The position numbers and the translations under genes are program-made. This document shows positions 26,886-36,745 of a DNA stretch of 64,000 nucleotides, piece after piece. The stretch covers positions 96,779 to 160,778 of the forward strand of contig NZ_BCVC01000006.1 in the NCBI RefSeq assembly GCF_001591545.1. The letters run 5' to 3'. This DNA is from Lederbergia lenta NBRC 16444. GTDB taxonomy: Bacteria > Bacillota > Bacilli > Bacillales > Bacillaceae_C. The notes under the pieces are model-generated. The model saw nothing but the letters and a program-made list of their open reading frames with translations, had not been told where the DNA came from and did no database searches. Within the stretch, counting starts at the first letter, position 1; each line of letters begins with the position of its first letter.

Positions 26886-27749
26886 TTAATGAATGGGCAG
26901 TTTCTCAGGATTCATAGTCATATATATTTCGTTAATTTTTTCATTAATAATATAAAAGCTAAGGATGCTATGAACCGTGCCATTCATATATACCACGATT
27001 GCTGGCTGACTATTAACATTTTTAATTTCAAAATAAAAGTCTTTTTCGGCTTTTTTCATTATACCGTATAGTAATGCCAAGACGTTGGATATAGCTACGA
27101 TTGGGCGAACAGCAGCCTTAACTTTTCCTCCGCCATCCGAGTATAGGGTGACATTTTCAGATACAAGTTTTAATAAGGCATCTATATTTTGCATTTGAAA
27201 GGCCTGGATAAAGCGATTAATAATAGATTTATTCTCCTCAAAGTTTAAGCTTTCGCCTTCTATGAGAGAGATCTTTTGCTTAGCACGACTGAAGATCTTC
27301 CTACAGTTTTCTTCTTTCTTCTCCATGATGTTAGCAATCTCCGAATATGGGAAGTCAAATACCTCCCTTAATAGCAGGACTGCTCGTTCATCTGGTGCCA
27401 AATGCTCCATCATCCGTAAAAAGGCAATACTCAATCCTTCTTTTTGCAAGACAATTTCAGATGGGTCAGAGTCCTCTGTTTTCTCGATTAACAATGGCTC
27501 AGGATTCCATGGCCCTATATATTGTTCTCTTTTGTACCGTGCTGACTTTAAAACATCCAGACAGCGGTTTGTCACCATTTTGCAGAGATACGCTTTCTTA
27601 TTATCTATCTTCTGTTCCTTCATTTGGTACGCTCTTAAAAAGGTTTCTTGTACAATATCTTCTGCTTCCGAGATTGTACCTAACATACGATAACCTATTG
27701 AAAACAACAATGGTTTAAATTGTTGATAATCCTCATTACTAATTTGCAC
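26886..27749 (-). CDS. ECF41-type RNA polymerase sigma factor (SigJ-like)
   Basis: A protein of 287 residues. Sigma region 2 lies at about 8-70 (LLFSIGYRMLGTISEAEDIVQETFLRAY) and region 4 at about 120-175 (LAPDERAVLLLREVFDFPYSEIANIM). A fused SnoaL-like C-terminal domain follows. ECF41 hallmarks are present: GPWNPEPL (WLPEP variant) in the linker, DGGGK in the C-terminal domain and NPEKL at the end (NPDKL variant). The C-terminal domain regulates activity in place of an anti-sigma factor. A GTG at 27749 is chosen because AAGGAAAAG lies upstream and the longer frame enters the previous gene. It overlaps the oxidoreductase stop; both share the ECF41 promoter at 29068-29094. Confidence 0.9.
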   Translation of the reverse strand: MQISNEDYQQFKPLLFSIGYRMLGTISEAEDIVQETFLRAYQMKEQKIDNKKAYLCKMVTNRCLDVLKSARYKREQYIGPWNPEPLLIEKTEDSDPSEIVLQKEGLSIAFLRMMEHLAPDERAVLLLREVFDFPYSEIANIMEKKEENCRKIFSRAKQKISLIEGESLNFEENKSIINRFIQAFQMQNIDALLKLVSENVTLYSDGGGKVKAAVRPIVAISNVLALLYGIMKKAEKDFYFEIKNVNSQPAIVVYMNGTVHSILSFYIINEKINEIYMTMNPEKLPIH

Positions 27750-27753
27750 GATA

Positions 27754-29034
27754 TCAACTCTTTTCCTTTTTAATAATTTCTTCCGCTGCTTGTTTTCCAC
27801 TGCTGACTGCTCCTTCTGACAATATAGAATCGAGAGAAGCCCAATCTCCTGCTATATATAATCCTGGAAATTCTGTTTTAAAACGGTTTAGCCTTTGCTC
27901 ATCTCCTATTCGAGGCAAGCGCTGATTCACGTTAATTTGAGGAATAAAACGACTTGTAATTACATAATTTTTCCACCCTGGCTGCATCTTTTCTAAGAAT
28001 TGTTCAAGCTCGTTTTTTACCGTTATTCCGTCTATTTGTTCATCTGGATGATAATATCTAAACACATGAAGTACAGCGCTCTTAGCATCTTCAGAAAGTC
28101 GGGCATAACTTGAATGTACGGAGAAATAGAGCGGGTCCGTTAGACCCATAGCGAACAATTGCTTAGGATTAGGAAGCTGCGTTAAAGCAACATCGATCGT
28201 AGCTCCCTTTACTGCTGTCATTTTGGAAAAGGCGTCAATTTGAGAGAGGGTAGCCTTTTCACCTAACATGTGATTAAGTTCATGAGGGGCTGTTGTACAT
28301 AACACATACTTTCCGGAAAATTCCTCGTTATTAGATAGAACTAATTTAAAATGATCATTTTCAATGGGGTCAATTTGTTTGATAGCTTTATGTGTTTGAA
28401 TCTGTACACCCGAGATAACTGCTTTATTGTGGAGTTGGTCTATAATTGTCTGCCAACCGTTATCTAAATAAAGTACTCCGCTCAGAACAGCCTTCAAATG
28501 CGATACAATGATTTTTGCACTTGCCTTTTCAGAGGCATGGCAATACGTCCCAAGTCTACCTAGTAAATAAAATAATGATTGAACTTTTTCTGAATCTGAT
28601 GTTTGCTGAACCCATTCTTCGAACGTCTGCTGTGCTAACGTTTCGGTATTAATTAAAATCACTTTTATCAAAACTCTAGCCCATTCAATACGTTCTTTCC
28701 AATTTAAAAGACTTGTTGAAAAAATCCCCAACAGAGTAAAAGGTGCAGTGTATTCCATATTTTTTTCAACTAAAATGCCACCTAATTTAGGGGATTTTCC
28801 ATTAAGTTCAACATCTAATTCTTCGAGAATCAACTTGGCTTTTCCTTTTTTGTAAAGGGCATGGGGACCTAAATTTAAATACTGTTGACGTATGCAATCC
28901 GTTCTAGCCCTTCCACCAATCTTTTTCCCTTTTTCTAGAACTAATATAGACAAATCGGTTTTAGCTAAATAATTAGCTGCCACTAAACCAGCTAGCCCAC
29001 CACCGACAATAATAACATCCCATTTTTTAGTCAT
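27754..29034 (-). CDS. FAD-dependent oxidoreductase (amine oxidase/phytoene desaturase-like)
   Basis: A 426-residue flavoprotein. The dinucleotide-binding motif is at the N-terminus (DVIIVGGGLAGLVAANYLAKTDLSILVLEKGKKIGGRART, residues about 6-45). The C-terminal FAD motif is GLYIAGDWASLDSILSEGAVSSGKQAAEEI. It resembles protoporphyrinogen oxidase or phytoene desaturase relatives; the substrate is unknown. The ATG at 29034 is fixed by GGGAGG 8 bases upstream and by the promoter just before it; an earlier in-frame ATG would lie beyond the promoter. ECF41 sigma genes are typically linked to oxidoreductases, and this gene is first in the operon. Confidence 0.88.
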   Translation of the reverse strand: MTKKWDVIIVGGGLAGLVAANYLAKTDLSILVLEKGKKIGGRARTDCIRQQYLNLGPHALYKKGKAKLILEELDVELNGKSPKLGGILVEKNMEYTAPFTLLGIFSTSLLNWKERIEWARVLIKVILINTETLAQQTFEEWVQQTSDSEKVQSLFYLLGRLGTYCHASEKASAKIIVSHLKAVLSGVLYLDNGWQTIIDQLHNKAVISGVQIQTHKAIKQIDPIENDHFKLVLSNNEEFSGKYVLCTTAPHELNHMLGEKATLSQIDAFSKMTAVKGATIDVALTQLPNPKQLFAMGLTDPLYFSVHSSYARLSEDAKSAVLHVFRYYHPDEQIDGITVKNELEQFLEKMQPGWKNYVITSRFIPQINVNQRLPRIGDEQRLNRFKTEFPGLYIAGDWASLDSILSEGAVSSGKQAAEEIIKKEKS

Positions 29035-29067
29035 AATCAAACCTCCCAAAGTTTTTTCATAACTCAT

Positions 29068-29094
29068 GACGTGTATAGGAGGATAAATGTGACA
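29068..29094 (-). promoter_or_regulatory. ECF41 sigma-factor promoter
   Basis: On the minus strand TGTCACA (29094-29088) and CGTC (29071-29068) are separated by exactly 16 bases. This matches the published ECF41 consensus TGTCACA-N16-CGTC in every fixed position. Transcription would start near 29060, about 26 bases before the oxidoreductase ATG. It implies autoregulation of the sigma factor. The motif is seen; use of it is inferred. Confidence 0.85.
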
Positions 29095-29510
29095 CATCTC
29101 ATGGAAATTTGTGCATAAGGGAGATCAAATTACTGGCTTTGAAGTGATCGGGAATTTTGTTAGAAGTTCACTTAAGACAAAGGAATAGTAAAATATCTTA
29201 ATGAGGTTTTGAAGATTTGCTGGAGAATTATTGGAAATTTTCCCCTCCCTTATTGTTGGATTGATATAAAATTTAAATTAAAAAATGGTAAGGAGATTGA
29301 ACGCACAATTTCCTTGTTTTTTCTGTAGCCAATTTGTTTATAACGGATGGGGAATATAATACTACATGAAGATGATAAAATCCGAAAATAGTAAATGAAT
29401 TTGAGACGTATAGAATGTGGCAACTAGAGGTTGCGCCTTGATGCGCCTAGAACTAGCTTTACTTCATTTACTTATTCTTTAATAATGGAATTGTAAGGAA
29501 AGGAGATGAG
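29095..29510. other. Intergenic stretch with a possible coding remnant
   Basis: A frame from about 29098 to a TAG at 29188-29190 reads ISWKFVHKGDQITGFEVIGNFVRSS and has no start codon behind it, so it looks like the tail of a lost gene. A tandem GCGCCT (GCGCCTTGATGCGCCT) occurs near 29435. Nothing else is recognised. Confidence 0.25.
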
Positions 29511-29513
29511 ATG

Positions 29514-29966
29514 ATGAATTTTAGTGATCGATTAAAAAGAGAAAGAGAAAAAAAGGGGTGGTCACAAGCAGAGCTTGCTGACAAGATTCATGTTAGTCGT
29601 CAGTCTGTTTCAAAATGGGAGACTGGAAAAAACTATCCTAATATCGAGATAATCATCGATCTGAGTGATTTATTCGGTATTACGATAGATGAACTATTAA
29701 GGAGTGATGAAGAGTTGAAGGAGAAAGTAATCCAGGATAGTAAGCAATTGGCGTACCCAAAGTGGAAAGATTTGTTCGATAGTATTTTTTTATTAGGTGT
29801 TTTCTTATTAGTATTTAAAATCATCATTCTCGCATTAAACCATTTTTTCGGTACAAATATTCTTATACTAGAGGGTTTACCAAAAGTTGTTACCAATTTT
29901 TTACCACTAATTTTAATGGTGATTGGTGGCATCGGCAGTGATCAATTGAAAAATAAATATATTTAA
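29514..29966 (+). CDS. XRE-family transcriptional regulator with membrane C-terminus
   Basis: A 150-residue protein. The Cro/C1-type helix-turn-helix is at residues about 4-62 (RLKREREKKGWSQAELADKIHVSRQSVSKWETGKNYPNIE). Two hydrophobic segments follow, at about 90-110 and 122-142, so it is a membrane-bound regulator. Start: two ATGs lie in tandem at 29511 and 29514; AAAGGAG fits the second better. It stands alone with a terminator 100 bases after the stop. The target is unknown; such short membrane XRE proteins often respond to cell-envelope stress or control a neighbouring gene. Confidence 0.87.
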   Translation: MNFSDRLKREREKKGWSQAELADKIHVSRQSVSKWETGKNYPNIEIIIDLSDLFGITIDELLRSDEELKEKVIQDSKQLAYPKWKDLFDSIFLLGVFLLVFKIIILALNHFFGTNILILEGLPKVVTNFLPLILMVIGGIGSDQLKNKYI

Positions 29967-30063
29967 TTAAACAAATACTAATATATTCAATTTGTATTTA
30001 AATACGTCATTTCGTGCTAATTCAACACAGTTTTGTCCTCATAAAAATATTAAATTAAAAAAT

Positions 30064-30120
30064 AAAAACCTCATTTTGCTTTATCACGCTAAGCCTATCA
30101 CAGGTAAATGAGGTTTTTTA
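30064..30120. terminator. Bidirectional terminator
   Basis: A 13-bp perfect stem (AAAAACCTCATTT with AAATGAGGTTTTT) with a 29-base loop, T-runs on both strands. Confidence 0.75.
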
Positions 30121-30197
30121 GTACAAATGTAAGAAAAATTATTATTGCTAATCGAGCACAAAAGTAAAGAAAGTAAGCTGAGCACTACACTCCATAG

Positions 30198-30815
30198 TCA
30201 GGGATTTGTTTCACCTTTCATTTCTTCGACTTTGATAATCGTCTTTGTTGCATCTAAGTAAGTAAAACGATATTTCTCTCCTTTATATATTAGAAAGTCC
30301 TCAAAATAGAGTGTCATTTCACCTTTATCAGTTTCAATTAGTACACTCTTAGTACGAAGAGATCCTTTATGTGCATGAGATCCTCTATAAACATCTGTAA
30401 CTACTAAGTCTTTGACTTGCCATTCGCCATTTTTATAATCTTTCATACTCTGAATAGACTTTTTGGCTTCAGTAACACCGAAAATTAATAAAAAAATGGT
30501 AATTATTAAGGTGAATATCCCACCAATTGCGAATTTGATGACCGATGATTTTATAATCCTCTGGGGATTATAAATGATGATTACAAAGATGTGATACAGA
30601 AAAAAGAAACAGAATGTCAAAGCAGCGGCAAACACAAAGGACATTCCAATAAAGTTAAAGACGAACGCTTTATAAAGATCCGTCATAAACCCATTCGATT
30701 CAATAAAAGTGCCTCCTATTAGAAGCAAAACAATCATGATCATTAAAAAGCCATAAATGATTCGTAGTCGCTTTTTGTTCTGTTCTTTATTTACTTTTAT
30801 TGGTTTTTTCCTCAT
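30198..30815 (-). CDS. Membrane protein of unknown function
   Basis: A 205-residue protein. A basic N-terminus (about 1-18) is followed by transmembrane segments at about 20-40, 50-78 and 92-114. The C-terminal domain of about 85 residues is beta-rich and probably outside the membrane (VKDLVVTDVYRGSHAHKGSLRTKSVLIETDKGEMTLYFEDF). The tail could be a small OB-like or PepSY-like domain, but I cannot assign it. Of two in-frame ATGs, the second (30815) is better spaced from AGAGG. Monocistronic and convergent with the XRE gene. Confidence 0.6.
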   Translation of the reverse strand: MRKKPIKVNKEQNKKRLRIIYGFLMIMIVLLLIGGTFIESNGFMTDLYKAFVFNFIGMSFVFAAALTFCFFFLYHIFVIIIYNPQRIIKSSVIKFAIGGIFTLIITIFLLIFGVTEAKKSIQSMKDYKNGEWQVKDLVVTDVYRGSHAHKGSLRTKSVLIETDKGEMTLYFEDFLIYKGEKYRFTYLDATKTIIKVEEMKGETNP

Positions 30816-31063
30816 AAACATAAACCTCTCATTCGCCTATTTCATTCAGGTGCGGTATATTGCCAATGAATATTTTACCTATTCTCCTAGTGATTACGAA
30901 TGAAAGTGTTATAAAGTTTCATTATGAACGCTATATGAAGATCAAACCAAGCTAAGTCACCTTTTTTAATCCTTTGTATTCTCGAGAATGAATATTCTTA
31001 CATAATATACTCATTTTTTACAAAGACTACGTCAAGGGAATGAACACCAAAAAGGAGTGAGGT

Positions 31064-33124
31064 TTGACTGTGAAAGATGAGAAAATTATTAAAAACAAAA
31101 AAAATGAACAACTAGATCAATTTCGAAGTGATGATAATCAGAATAAAGATTTGACGACCAATCAAGGATTGAAAGTATCAGAAGATGGGCTGTCTCTAAC
31201 AGCGGGAGAACGTGGACCAACATTACTAGAGGATTTTCATTTTCGTGAAAAGATGACTCATTTTGATCATGAGCGTATTCCAGAACGAGTAGTCCATGCG
31301 CGAGGTTTTGGCGCACATGGAGAATTTCAAGTATATAATGACTCGATGAAACCTTTTACTAAAGCTAAGTTTTTGCAAGATCCCAGTATAAAAACATCTG
31401 TTTTTGTCCGCTTCTCTACTGTTGTTGGTTTTAGAGGATCAATGGATACGCCAAGAGATGTTAGAGGATTTGCAACCAAGTTTTATACAGAGGAAGGCAA
31501 CTTCGATTTAGTTGCAAATAATATGCCCGTCTTTTTCATCCAAGATGGTATTAAGTTTCCTGATGTTATCCATGCAATTAAACCTGAACCCCACAATGAA
31601 ATGCCGCAAGCAGCTTCCGCCCATGATACGTTTTGGGATTGGGTTTCGCAAAATCAAGAAAGTGCCCATATGGTTATGTGGCTAATGAGTGATCGCGCGA
31701 TTCCGCGAAGCTACCGAATGATGGAAGGGTTCGGTGTGCATACGTTTCGTTTGATAAATGAAGAAGGCAAAGCACATTTCGTAAAATTCCATTGGAAGCC
31801 GGTTTTAGGTACACACTCACTTGTGTGGGATGAGGCACAAAAAATAGGTGGAAAAGACCCAGATTTTAATCGTCGTGATTTATGGGAATCTATTAATATG
31901 GGCAATTATGCAGAATTTGAGCTTGGCGTTCAAATCCTTGAAGAAAAAGATGAATTTGCTTTTGATTTTGATATTCTCGATTCGACAAAGCTTTGGCCAG
32001 AGGAAGATATTCCCGTACAACTTATAGGGAAAATGACGCTAAATCGAAATGTTGACAATGTCTTTGCTGAAACAGAACAAGTGGCTTTTCATGTCGGAAA
32101 TGTCGTTCCTGGCATAGACTTTACCAATGATCCATTGCTTCAAACACGTCTTTTTTCTTATACAGATACACAGTTGATCCGTCTTGGTGGACCGAACTTT
32201 CATGAAATTCCAATCAATCGTCCAATTTGCCCATTTAATAATAATCAACGCGATGGGTATCATCGCCAAACGATTAACATAGGTCAAGTTGCATACCGTA
32301 ACAATGCATTAGCCAATAATTCTCCACATAGTGTAAGTGAAGAAAACGGTGGATATGCACATTATCAAGAGAAAGTGGAAGGGAGAAAAATACGGGCAAG
32401 AAGTAAAAGCTTTGATGATCACTTCAGCCAAGCGACATTGTTTTGGAACAGTATGAGTAATGCTGAAAAGGATCATATTATCAATGCTTTCCGATTTGAA
32501 CTTAGTAAAGTGAAAAATAAAGAAATACAACAAAGAATTGTTGATATGTTTAGCAATGTCGATTTAGGATTAGCGAATGCTTTTGCTGTGACACTTGGCG
32601 CTGTTACTCCTTCATCAGGAGGGACAGGGGTGACCAAATCTTCACCTGCACTCAGTCAAGAGAATACACCGAAATTGGCAAAAACGCGAAAAGTAGCAGT
32701 AGTTGTTGCTGATGGATTTAATGGTAAAACCGTTAAATCCGTAGTAGAAAATTTACTATTATCCGGTGTACAAGCAGTTATTTTAAGTGATAAATTAGGT
32801 CCAATTAAAGCAGATGATGGCAGTGTACATATGTCGAAACATACATTTGCCACCGATGCTTCTGTTGTTTTTGATGGGGTCTACATTGCTGGAGGAACAT
32901 CTGCGAGTAAACAATTCGAACATGATGCGAAAATGTTTATGAAAGAGGCCTTTATTCATTATAAACCGATCGCAGCAACAGATATAGGAGAGCAGTGGTT
33001 TAAAGATCAGCAATTACCTAGTAAATTAGGTGTCATACTTGGTAGTGAACAAGCAAATATCTTCACAGATCAACTAGTTAACGCAATTGCAGCTCACCGA
33101 TTCTGGGATAGGCTGATTGTATAA
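31064..33124 (+). CDS. katE: Large-subunit monofunctional catalase (clade 2, HPII/KatE type)
   Basis: A 686-residue haem catalase that disproportionates hydrogen peroxide. The core shows the distal His in RVVHARGFGAHGEF (about residue 79), the distal Asn in DLVANNMPVFFIQDG, and the proximal haem-ligand Tyr in RLFSYTDTQLIRLGGPNF. A C-terminal flavodoxin/DJ-1-like domain of about 150 residues (KVAVVVADGFNGKTVKSVVENLL) identifies the large-subunit clade. The start is a TTG at 31064 with AAAGGAG 6 bases upstream; GTG at 31070 is an alternative. It faces the ahpCF operon. No PerR box was found in front; in B. subtilis the related katE is sigma-B controlled, but I could not place a clear sigma-B promoter. 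Confidence 0.95.
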   Translation: MTVKDEKIIKNKKNEQLDQFRSDDNQNKDLTTNQGLKVSEDGLSLTAGERGPTLLEDFHFREKMTHFDHERIPERVVHARGFGAHGEFQVYNDSMKPFTKAKFLQDPSIKTSVFVRFSTVVGFRGSMDTPRDVRGFATKFYTEEGNFDLVANNMPVFFIQDGIKFPDVIHAIKPEPHNEMPQAASAHDTFWDWVSQNQESAHMVMWLMSDRAIPRSYRMMEGFGVHTFRLINEEGKAHFVKFHWKPVLGTHSLVWDEAQKIGGKDPDFNRRDLWESINMGNYAEFELGVQILEEKDEFAFDFDILDSTKLWPEEDIPVQLIGKMTLNRNVDNVFAETEQVAFHVGNVVPGIDFTNDPLLQTRLFSYTDTQLIRLGGPNFHEIPINRPICPFNNNQRDGYHRQTINIGQVAYRNNALANNSPHSVSEENGGYAHYQEKVEGRKIRARSKSFDDHFSQATLFWNSMSNAEKDHIINAFRFELSKVKNKEIQQRIVDMFSNVDLGLANAFAVTLGAVTPSSGGTGVTKSSPALSQENTPKLAKTRKVAVVVADGFNGKTVKSVVENLLLSGVQAVILSDKLGPIKADDGSVHMSKHTFATDASVVFDGVYIAGGTSASKQFEHDAKMFMKEAFIHYKPIAATDIGEQWFKDQQLPSKLGVILGSEQANIFTDQLVNAIAAHRFWDRLIV

Positions 33125-33347
33125 GAAAAGGAAAAATTAGTTAGTTTATATATGATTTAATTTCATCATTACTTAATCACTAAAATCCGAAGCTTTACAC
33201 GAAAGTGCACTCAATAATTTGCGAATAGGGTCTCAACCTAATTGAATGGAGCGGAAATCAACTTTGTTCGGGTTCCTGTGTGAGTCTGTCTATGATGAAA
33301 TTCATTCAAATAACTAGATAATAGGAAAATTTTTTGAGCTTGTAAAA

Positions 33348-33386
33348 AAGAAAGTCACCTTGCTATGAGAGCAAGGTGACTTTCTT
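33348..33386. terminator. Bidirectional terminator between katE and ahpF
   Basis: A perfect 17-bp stem (AAGAAAGTCACCTTGCT with its complement) with a 5-base loop, T-rich on both sides. Confidence 0.92.
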
Positions 33387-33429
33387 CGTATACTTATATA
33401 GGTATACTTGAACTAATCATATTCGTTCA

Positions 33430-34959
33430 TTAATTTCTAACTAGATAATCGAAAGCCCCTAAGGATGCTGTCGCACCTGATCCCATAGAAATAATGATCT
33501 GTTTATATGGATTAGTCGTGCAGTCTCCAGCAGCAAATACGCCAGGTACGTTTGTTGCTCCTCGGTTATCAATAACAATCTCGCCAAAACGATTACGTTC
33601 CACTGAGTCGCCTAACCAATCTGTATTCGGTACAAGACCGATTTGAACAAATACACCTGATAGTTCAATATGTTGTTCTATTTCTGTATCACGTTCAATG
33701 TAGCTAATTCCATTTACGCTATCTGTACCAGTAATTTCTTTTGTTTGAACATTTTTAAGTACAGTAACATTTGGTAGGCTATAAAGACGATCTTGTAATA
33801 CAGAATCAGCTTTCAACTCTGGCATAAATTCAAGAACTGTTACATGCTTAACAATGCCGGCGAGATCAATTGCTGCTTCCACACCTGAATTACCTCCACC
33901 AATAACAGCTACATGTTTACCTTCAAACAATGGGCCATCACAATGCGGACAGTACGCCACACCTTTATTTCTGAATTCAGCTTCTCCAGGAACGCCAACA
34001 TCACGCCAGCGAGCACCTGTTGAAAGAATAACGGTTTTGCTCTTAAGTACAGCGCCGTTTTCAAGTTCAATTTCAATGAGATCCTTTTTCTCCAAACGTT
34101 TAGCACGTTGTAGATTCATCACATCAATATTGTACTCTTTCACATGTTCCTCAAGACTTGCTGCAAGCTTAGGGCCTTCTGTGTGTTTAACACTAATAAA
34201 GTTCTCAATAGAAGCTGTATCAAGGATTTGGCCACCAAAACGTTCAGCAGCGATACCTGTGCGAATACCTTTACGTGCTGCATAGATTGCTGCACTTGCA
34301 CCCGCTGGTCCACCACCGACAACAAGTACATCGAATGGTTCCTTATCAGCAAATTCAGATGCATCTGGTGCACTACCTAATTTAGCAAGGATTTCTTCCA
34401 CAGTCATTCGGCCGCTACCAAATGATTCTCCATTAAGGAACACTGTTGGCACCGCCATGATGTTTTTGCTTTCTACTTCTTCTTTGTATGCTGCACCATC
34501 AATCATGGTATGAGTAATATTAGGGTTTAGAATACTCATTAAGTTAAGTGCCTGTACTACCTCTGGGCAGTTTTGACAACTTAGACTGATATACGATTCA
34601 AAGTGGTACTCTTCTTTAATATTTTTAATTTGGTCAATTACCTTTTGATCGACTTTAGGAGCTCTGCCGCTGACTTGCAAAAGAGCTAGTACGAGAGAAG
34701 TGAATTCATGACCAAGAGGGATACCAGCGAAAGTAACTCCTGTATCTTCGCCAATACGATTCACACTGAAGCTCGGAGTTCGCTTCAACTCCGTGTTATC
34801 CACTTTAATTTGTGATGACATAGTGGCTAATTCGTCCACTAGTGACATCATATCGCGTGAAACCTCATCTGTTCCCGCACTTACTTTGAGAAGCACTCCG
34901 CCCTCCATCATTTGAAGATATTGGGCTAATTGTGCTTTTATATCTGCATCAAGTAACAT
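33430..34959 (-). CDS. ahpF: Alkyl hydroperoxide reductase subunit F
   Basis: A 509-residue FAD/NADH-dependent disulfide reductase that regenerates AhpC. An N-terminal double-thioredoxin domain carries CQNCPEVV (CxxC, about 127-130). The thioredoxin-reductase-like part follows, with [20 protein letters not shown] (FAD), CPHCDGP (redox-active CxxC) and [19 protein letters not shown] (NADH), and ends in [23 protein letters not shown]. The ATG at 34959 is used because AAGGAG lies 9 bases upstream; the GTG three codons earlier is too close. It follows ahpC by 12 bases in one operon. Confidence 0.97.
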   Translation of the reverse strand: MLLDADIKAQLAQYLQMMEGGVLLKVSAGTDEVSRDMMSLVDELATMSSQIKVDNTELKRTPSFSVNRIGEDTGVTFAGIPLGHEFTSLVLALLQVSGRAPKVDQKVIDQIKNIKEEYHFESYISLSCQNCPEVVQALNLMSILNPNITHTMIDGAAYKEEVESKNIMAVPTVFLNGESFGSGRMTVEEILAKLGSAPDASEFADKEPFDVLVVGGGPAGASAAIYAARKGIRTGIAAERFGGQILDTASIENFISVKHTEGPKLAASLEEHVKEYNIDVMNLQRAKRLEKKDLIEIELENGAVLKSKTVILSTGARWRDVGVPGEAEFRNKGVAYCPHCDGPLFEGKHVAVIGGGNSGVEAAIDLAGIVKHVTVLEFMPELKADSVLQDRLYSLPNVTVLKNVQTKEITGTDSVNGISYIERDTEIEQHIELSGVFVQIGLVPNTDWLGDSVERNRFGEIVIDNRGATNVPGVFAAGDCTTNPYKQIIISMGSGATASLGAFDYLVRN

Positions 34960-34971
34960 GGAATGCACTCC

Positions 34972-35541
34972 TTAAATTTTTCCTACAAGGTCAAGACTTG
35001 GTTTAAGTGTTTCGCCGCCTTCTTGCCATTTTGCTGGGCAAACTTCGCCTGGGTTATTACGAACATATTGTGCTGCTTTAATTTTGTCAATAAGCGTACT
35101 TGCATCACGGCCGATACCGTCTGCATTGATTTCAGCTGCTTGTACAATACCGTCTGGATCAATAATGAATGTACCACGTTGTGCCAGACCTGCTTCCTCA
35201 TCAAGTACATCGAAGTTGCGGGAAATTGTTTGTGAAGGGTCGCCGATCATAATATATTCAAGTTTGCTAATCGCATCTGAATGATCGTGCCATGCTTTAT
35301 GAGTGAAGTGAGTATCCGTTGAAACGGAATAAACTTCAACACCAAGGTCTTTAAGAGTTGCGTATTGATTTTGAAGATCTTCAAGTTCTGTTGGGCAAAC
35401 AAATGTAAAGTCTGCTGGGTAAAAGCAAACAACACTCCATTGACCTTTCATATTTTCATCAGTAATGTCGATAAACTCACCATTACCACTATTGTAAGCT
35501 GTTGCTTTAAATGTTTGAATTTCTTTACCAATTAGAGACAT
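34972..35541 (-). CDS. ahpC: Alkyl hydroperoxide reductase subunit C (peroxiredoxin)
   Basis: A 189-residue typical 2-Cys peroxiredoxin reducing hydrogen peroxide and organic peroxides. The peroxidatic Cys is in [17 protein letters not shown] (about residue 49) and the resolving Cys in [14 protein letters not shown] (about 168). [12 protein letters not shown] is the conserved core strand. AGGAGGA lies before the ATG. First gene of ahpCF, with a PerR-like box about 100 bases upstream. Complete and of normal length. Confidence 0.98.
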   Translation of the reverse strand: MSLIGKEIQTFKATAYNSGNGEFIDITDENMKGQWSVVCFYPADFTFVCPTELEDLQNQYATLKDLGVEVYSVSTDTHFTHKAWHDHSDAISKLEYIMIGDPSQTISRNFDVLDEEAGLAQRGTFIIDPDGIVQAAEINADGIGRDASTLIDKIKAAQYVRNNPGEVCPAKWQEGGETLKPSLDLVGKI

Positions 35542-35637
35542 AATATATATTCCTCCTAGTATGTTTTTAGAATTAATAGTTGTTCGTTTAGGAGTAACTT
35601 AAACCTTAAACAACCAATCATGTATTTTGATGGTTAA

Positions 35638-35652
35638 CTATAATAATTCTAA
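35638..35652. promoter_or_regulatory. PerR-box-like operator of ahpCF
   Basis: CTATAATAATTCTAA matches the PerR consensus TTATAATNATTATAA at 13 of 14 or 15 informative positions allowing the central N (two mismatches). It lies 97 bases upstream of ahpC. PerR control of ahpCF is established in B. subtilis; here it is inferred. Confidence 0.6.
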
Positions 35653-35970
35653 TTCGATATTCATTATCGTATATTACTTCACATTTGTCAAGAATAGACT
35701 ACCTTCATCTTGAACTACATTAATTTGCTCTTTCTAATCAATAATGGCAGTTGGTGAATCCAATGGGATGAATGAGTATATATCGTGGTTTAAATTATTA
35801 TTTGAATTTGATTGCAAAAGATTTATTCTCAATTAACATTAGAACTTCCCAATTGTAGATATTAGAGATACCATAGCCGAAGTTTATGTGATAACGAAAA
35901 TAAGCGCATCTAGTAAACGGTCTATTTGGATTAGATATGTTCCATGACTAAATGATAAGAGGTGTTTGGT

Positions 35971-36745
35971 TTGACAGTAGATTACCTTCAATTAAAACGC
36001 TATTTGCCTTCTATCAATCGTTTGCCTAATCCTACTAAGATTGATAAAGGAGATCTAATAAACGAAAAATTTTTAATAGAAAAAGCCAGTGACATTGAAA
36101 TATATTATGCACCACATAATGAGTATATAAACCGTGATGCTAAAATTGTTATAGTTGGGATCACCCCGGGATGGACACAAATGAAAGCTGCCTTCCAGGA
36201 GGCCAAAGTATGTTTACAACAAGACGCTACACTCATACAGTTGATGAAAAGCTCTAAGAGAGCGGCAGGTTTTGCAGGTACGATGAGAACCAATCTAATA
36301 GAAATGCTAGATGCATGTGGAGTGAATGATGCTTTGCAACTAAGTACCAGTCAACTACTATTTAGCCCAATGCCAAAACTTGATGCATACGACTTCTCTA
36401 ATTAAATATCCTGTCTTTATTAAAGGAAAGAATTATACAGGACATACCCCGAAAATAACTCAATCCTCATTGCTGACAGAATTTGCATATCAAGTATTTC
36501 CTAAAGAAATAGAAGAAATGAAAAATGACATTTTACTTATTCCGCTTGGAAAGGCGGTAAGTGAAGTAGTCAAAAAGTTAGTAAATCAAGGGAATATTAC
36601 GGAATACAGTTGTCTTTTTGGGTTCCCACATCCTTCTGGTGCTAATGGTCATAGAAAAAGACAGTTTGAAATGGTTAAGCCAGAGCTTCAACGTATTGTT
36701 AAGAAATACGCAAATCAATTTGATCAAAGCAAAACTAAATCGTAG
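35971..36745 (+). pseudogene. Uracil-DNA-glycosylase-superfamily protein, frameshifted
   Basis: Two overlapping frames encode one protein. The first (TTG 35971 with AAGAGGTG upstream) contains IVIVGITPGWTQMKAAFQEA, a UDG-superfamily motif, and AAGFAGTMRTNLIEMLD. It ends at 36403-36405 in unrelated residues. The second frame, entered near 36380, continues HTTSLIKYPVFIKGKNYTGHTP, then LLIPLGKAVSEVV and FGFPHPSGANGHRKRQFE, the C-terminal His-containing UDG motif. Together about 255 residues with one single-base indel close to a run CCAAAACTT. Either a recent mutation or a sequence error. The function of this subgroup is not known. Confidence 0.72.

Noticed and set aside
27262..27693. Open frames of 143 and 123 codons opposite the sigma factor
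   Set aside because: Antisense shadows of a gene with clear sigma-70 and ECF41 motifs.
29035..29097. N-terminal extension of the FAD oxidoreductase
   Set aside because: It would start upstream of the ECF41 promoter; the ATG at 29034 has a good ribosome site.
30830..31063. PerR or sigma-B promoter before katE
   Set aside because: An AT-rich TTATAA-like stretch near 30910 and a GGGAA near 31036 are too far from the consensus sequences.
33854..34285. 143-codon ORF opposite ahpF
   Set aside because: Antisense shadow; ahpF is intact with all motifs on the other strand.
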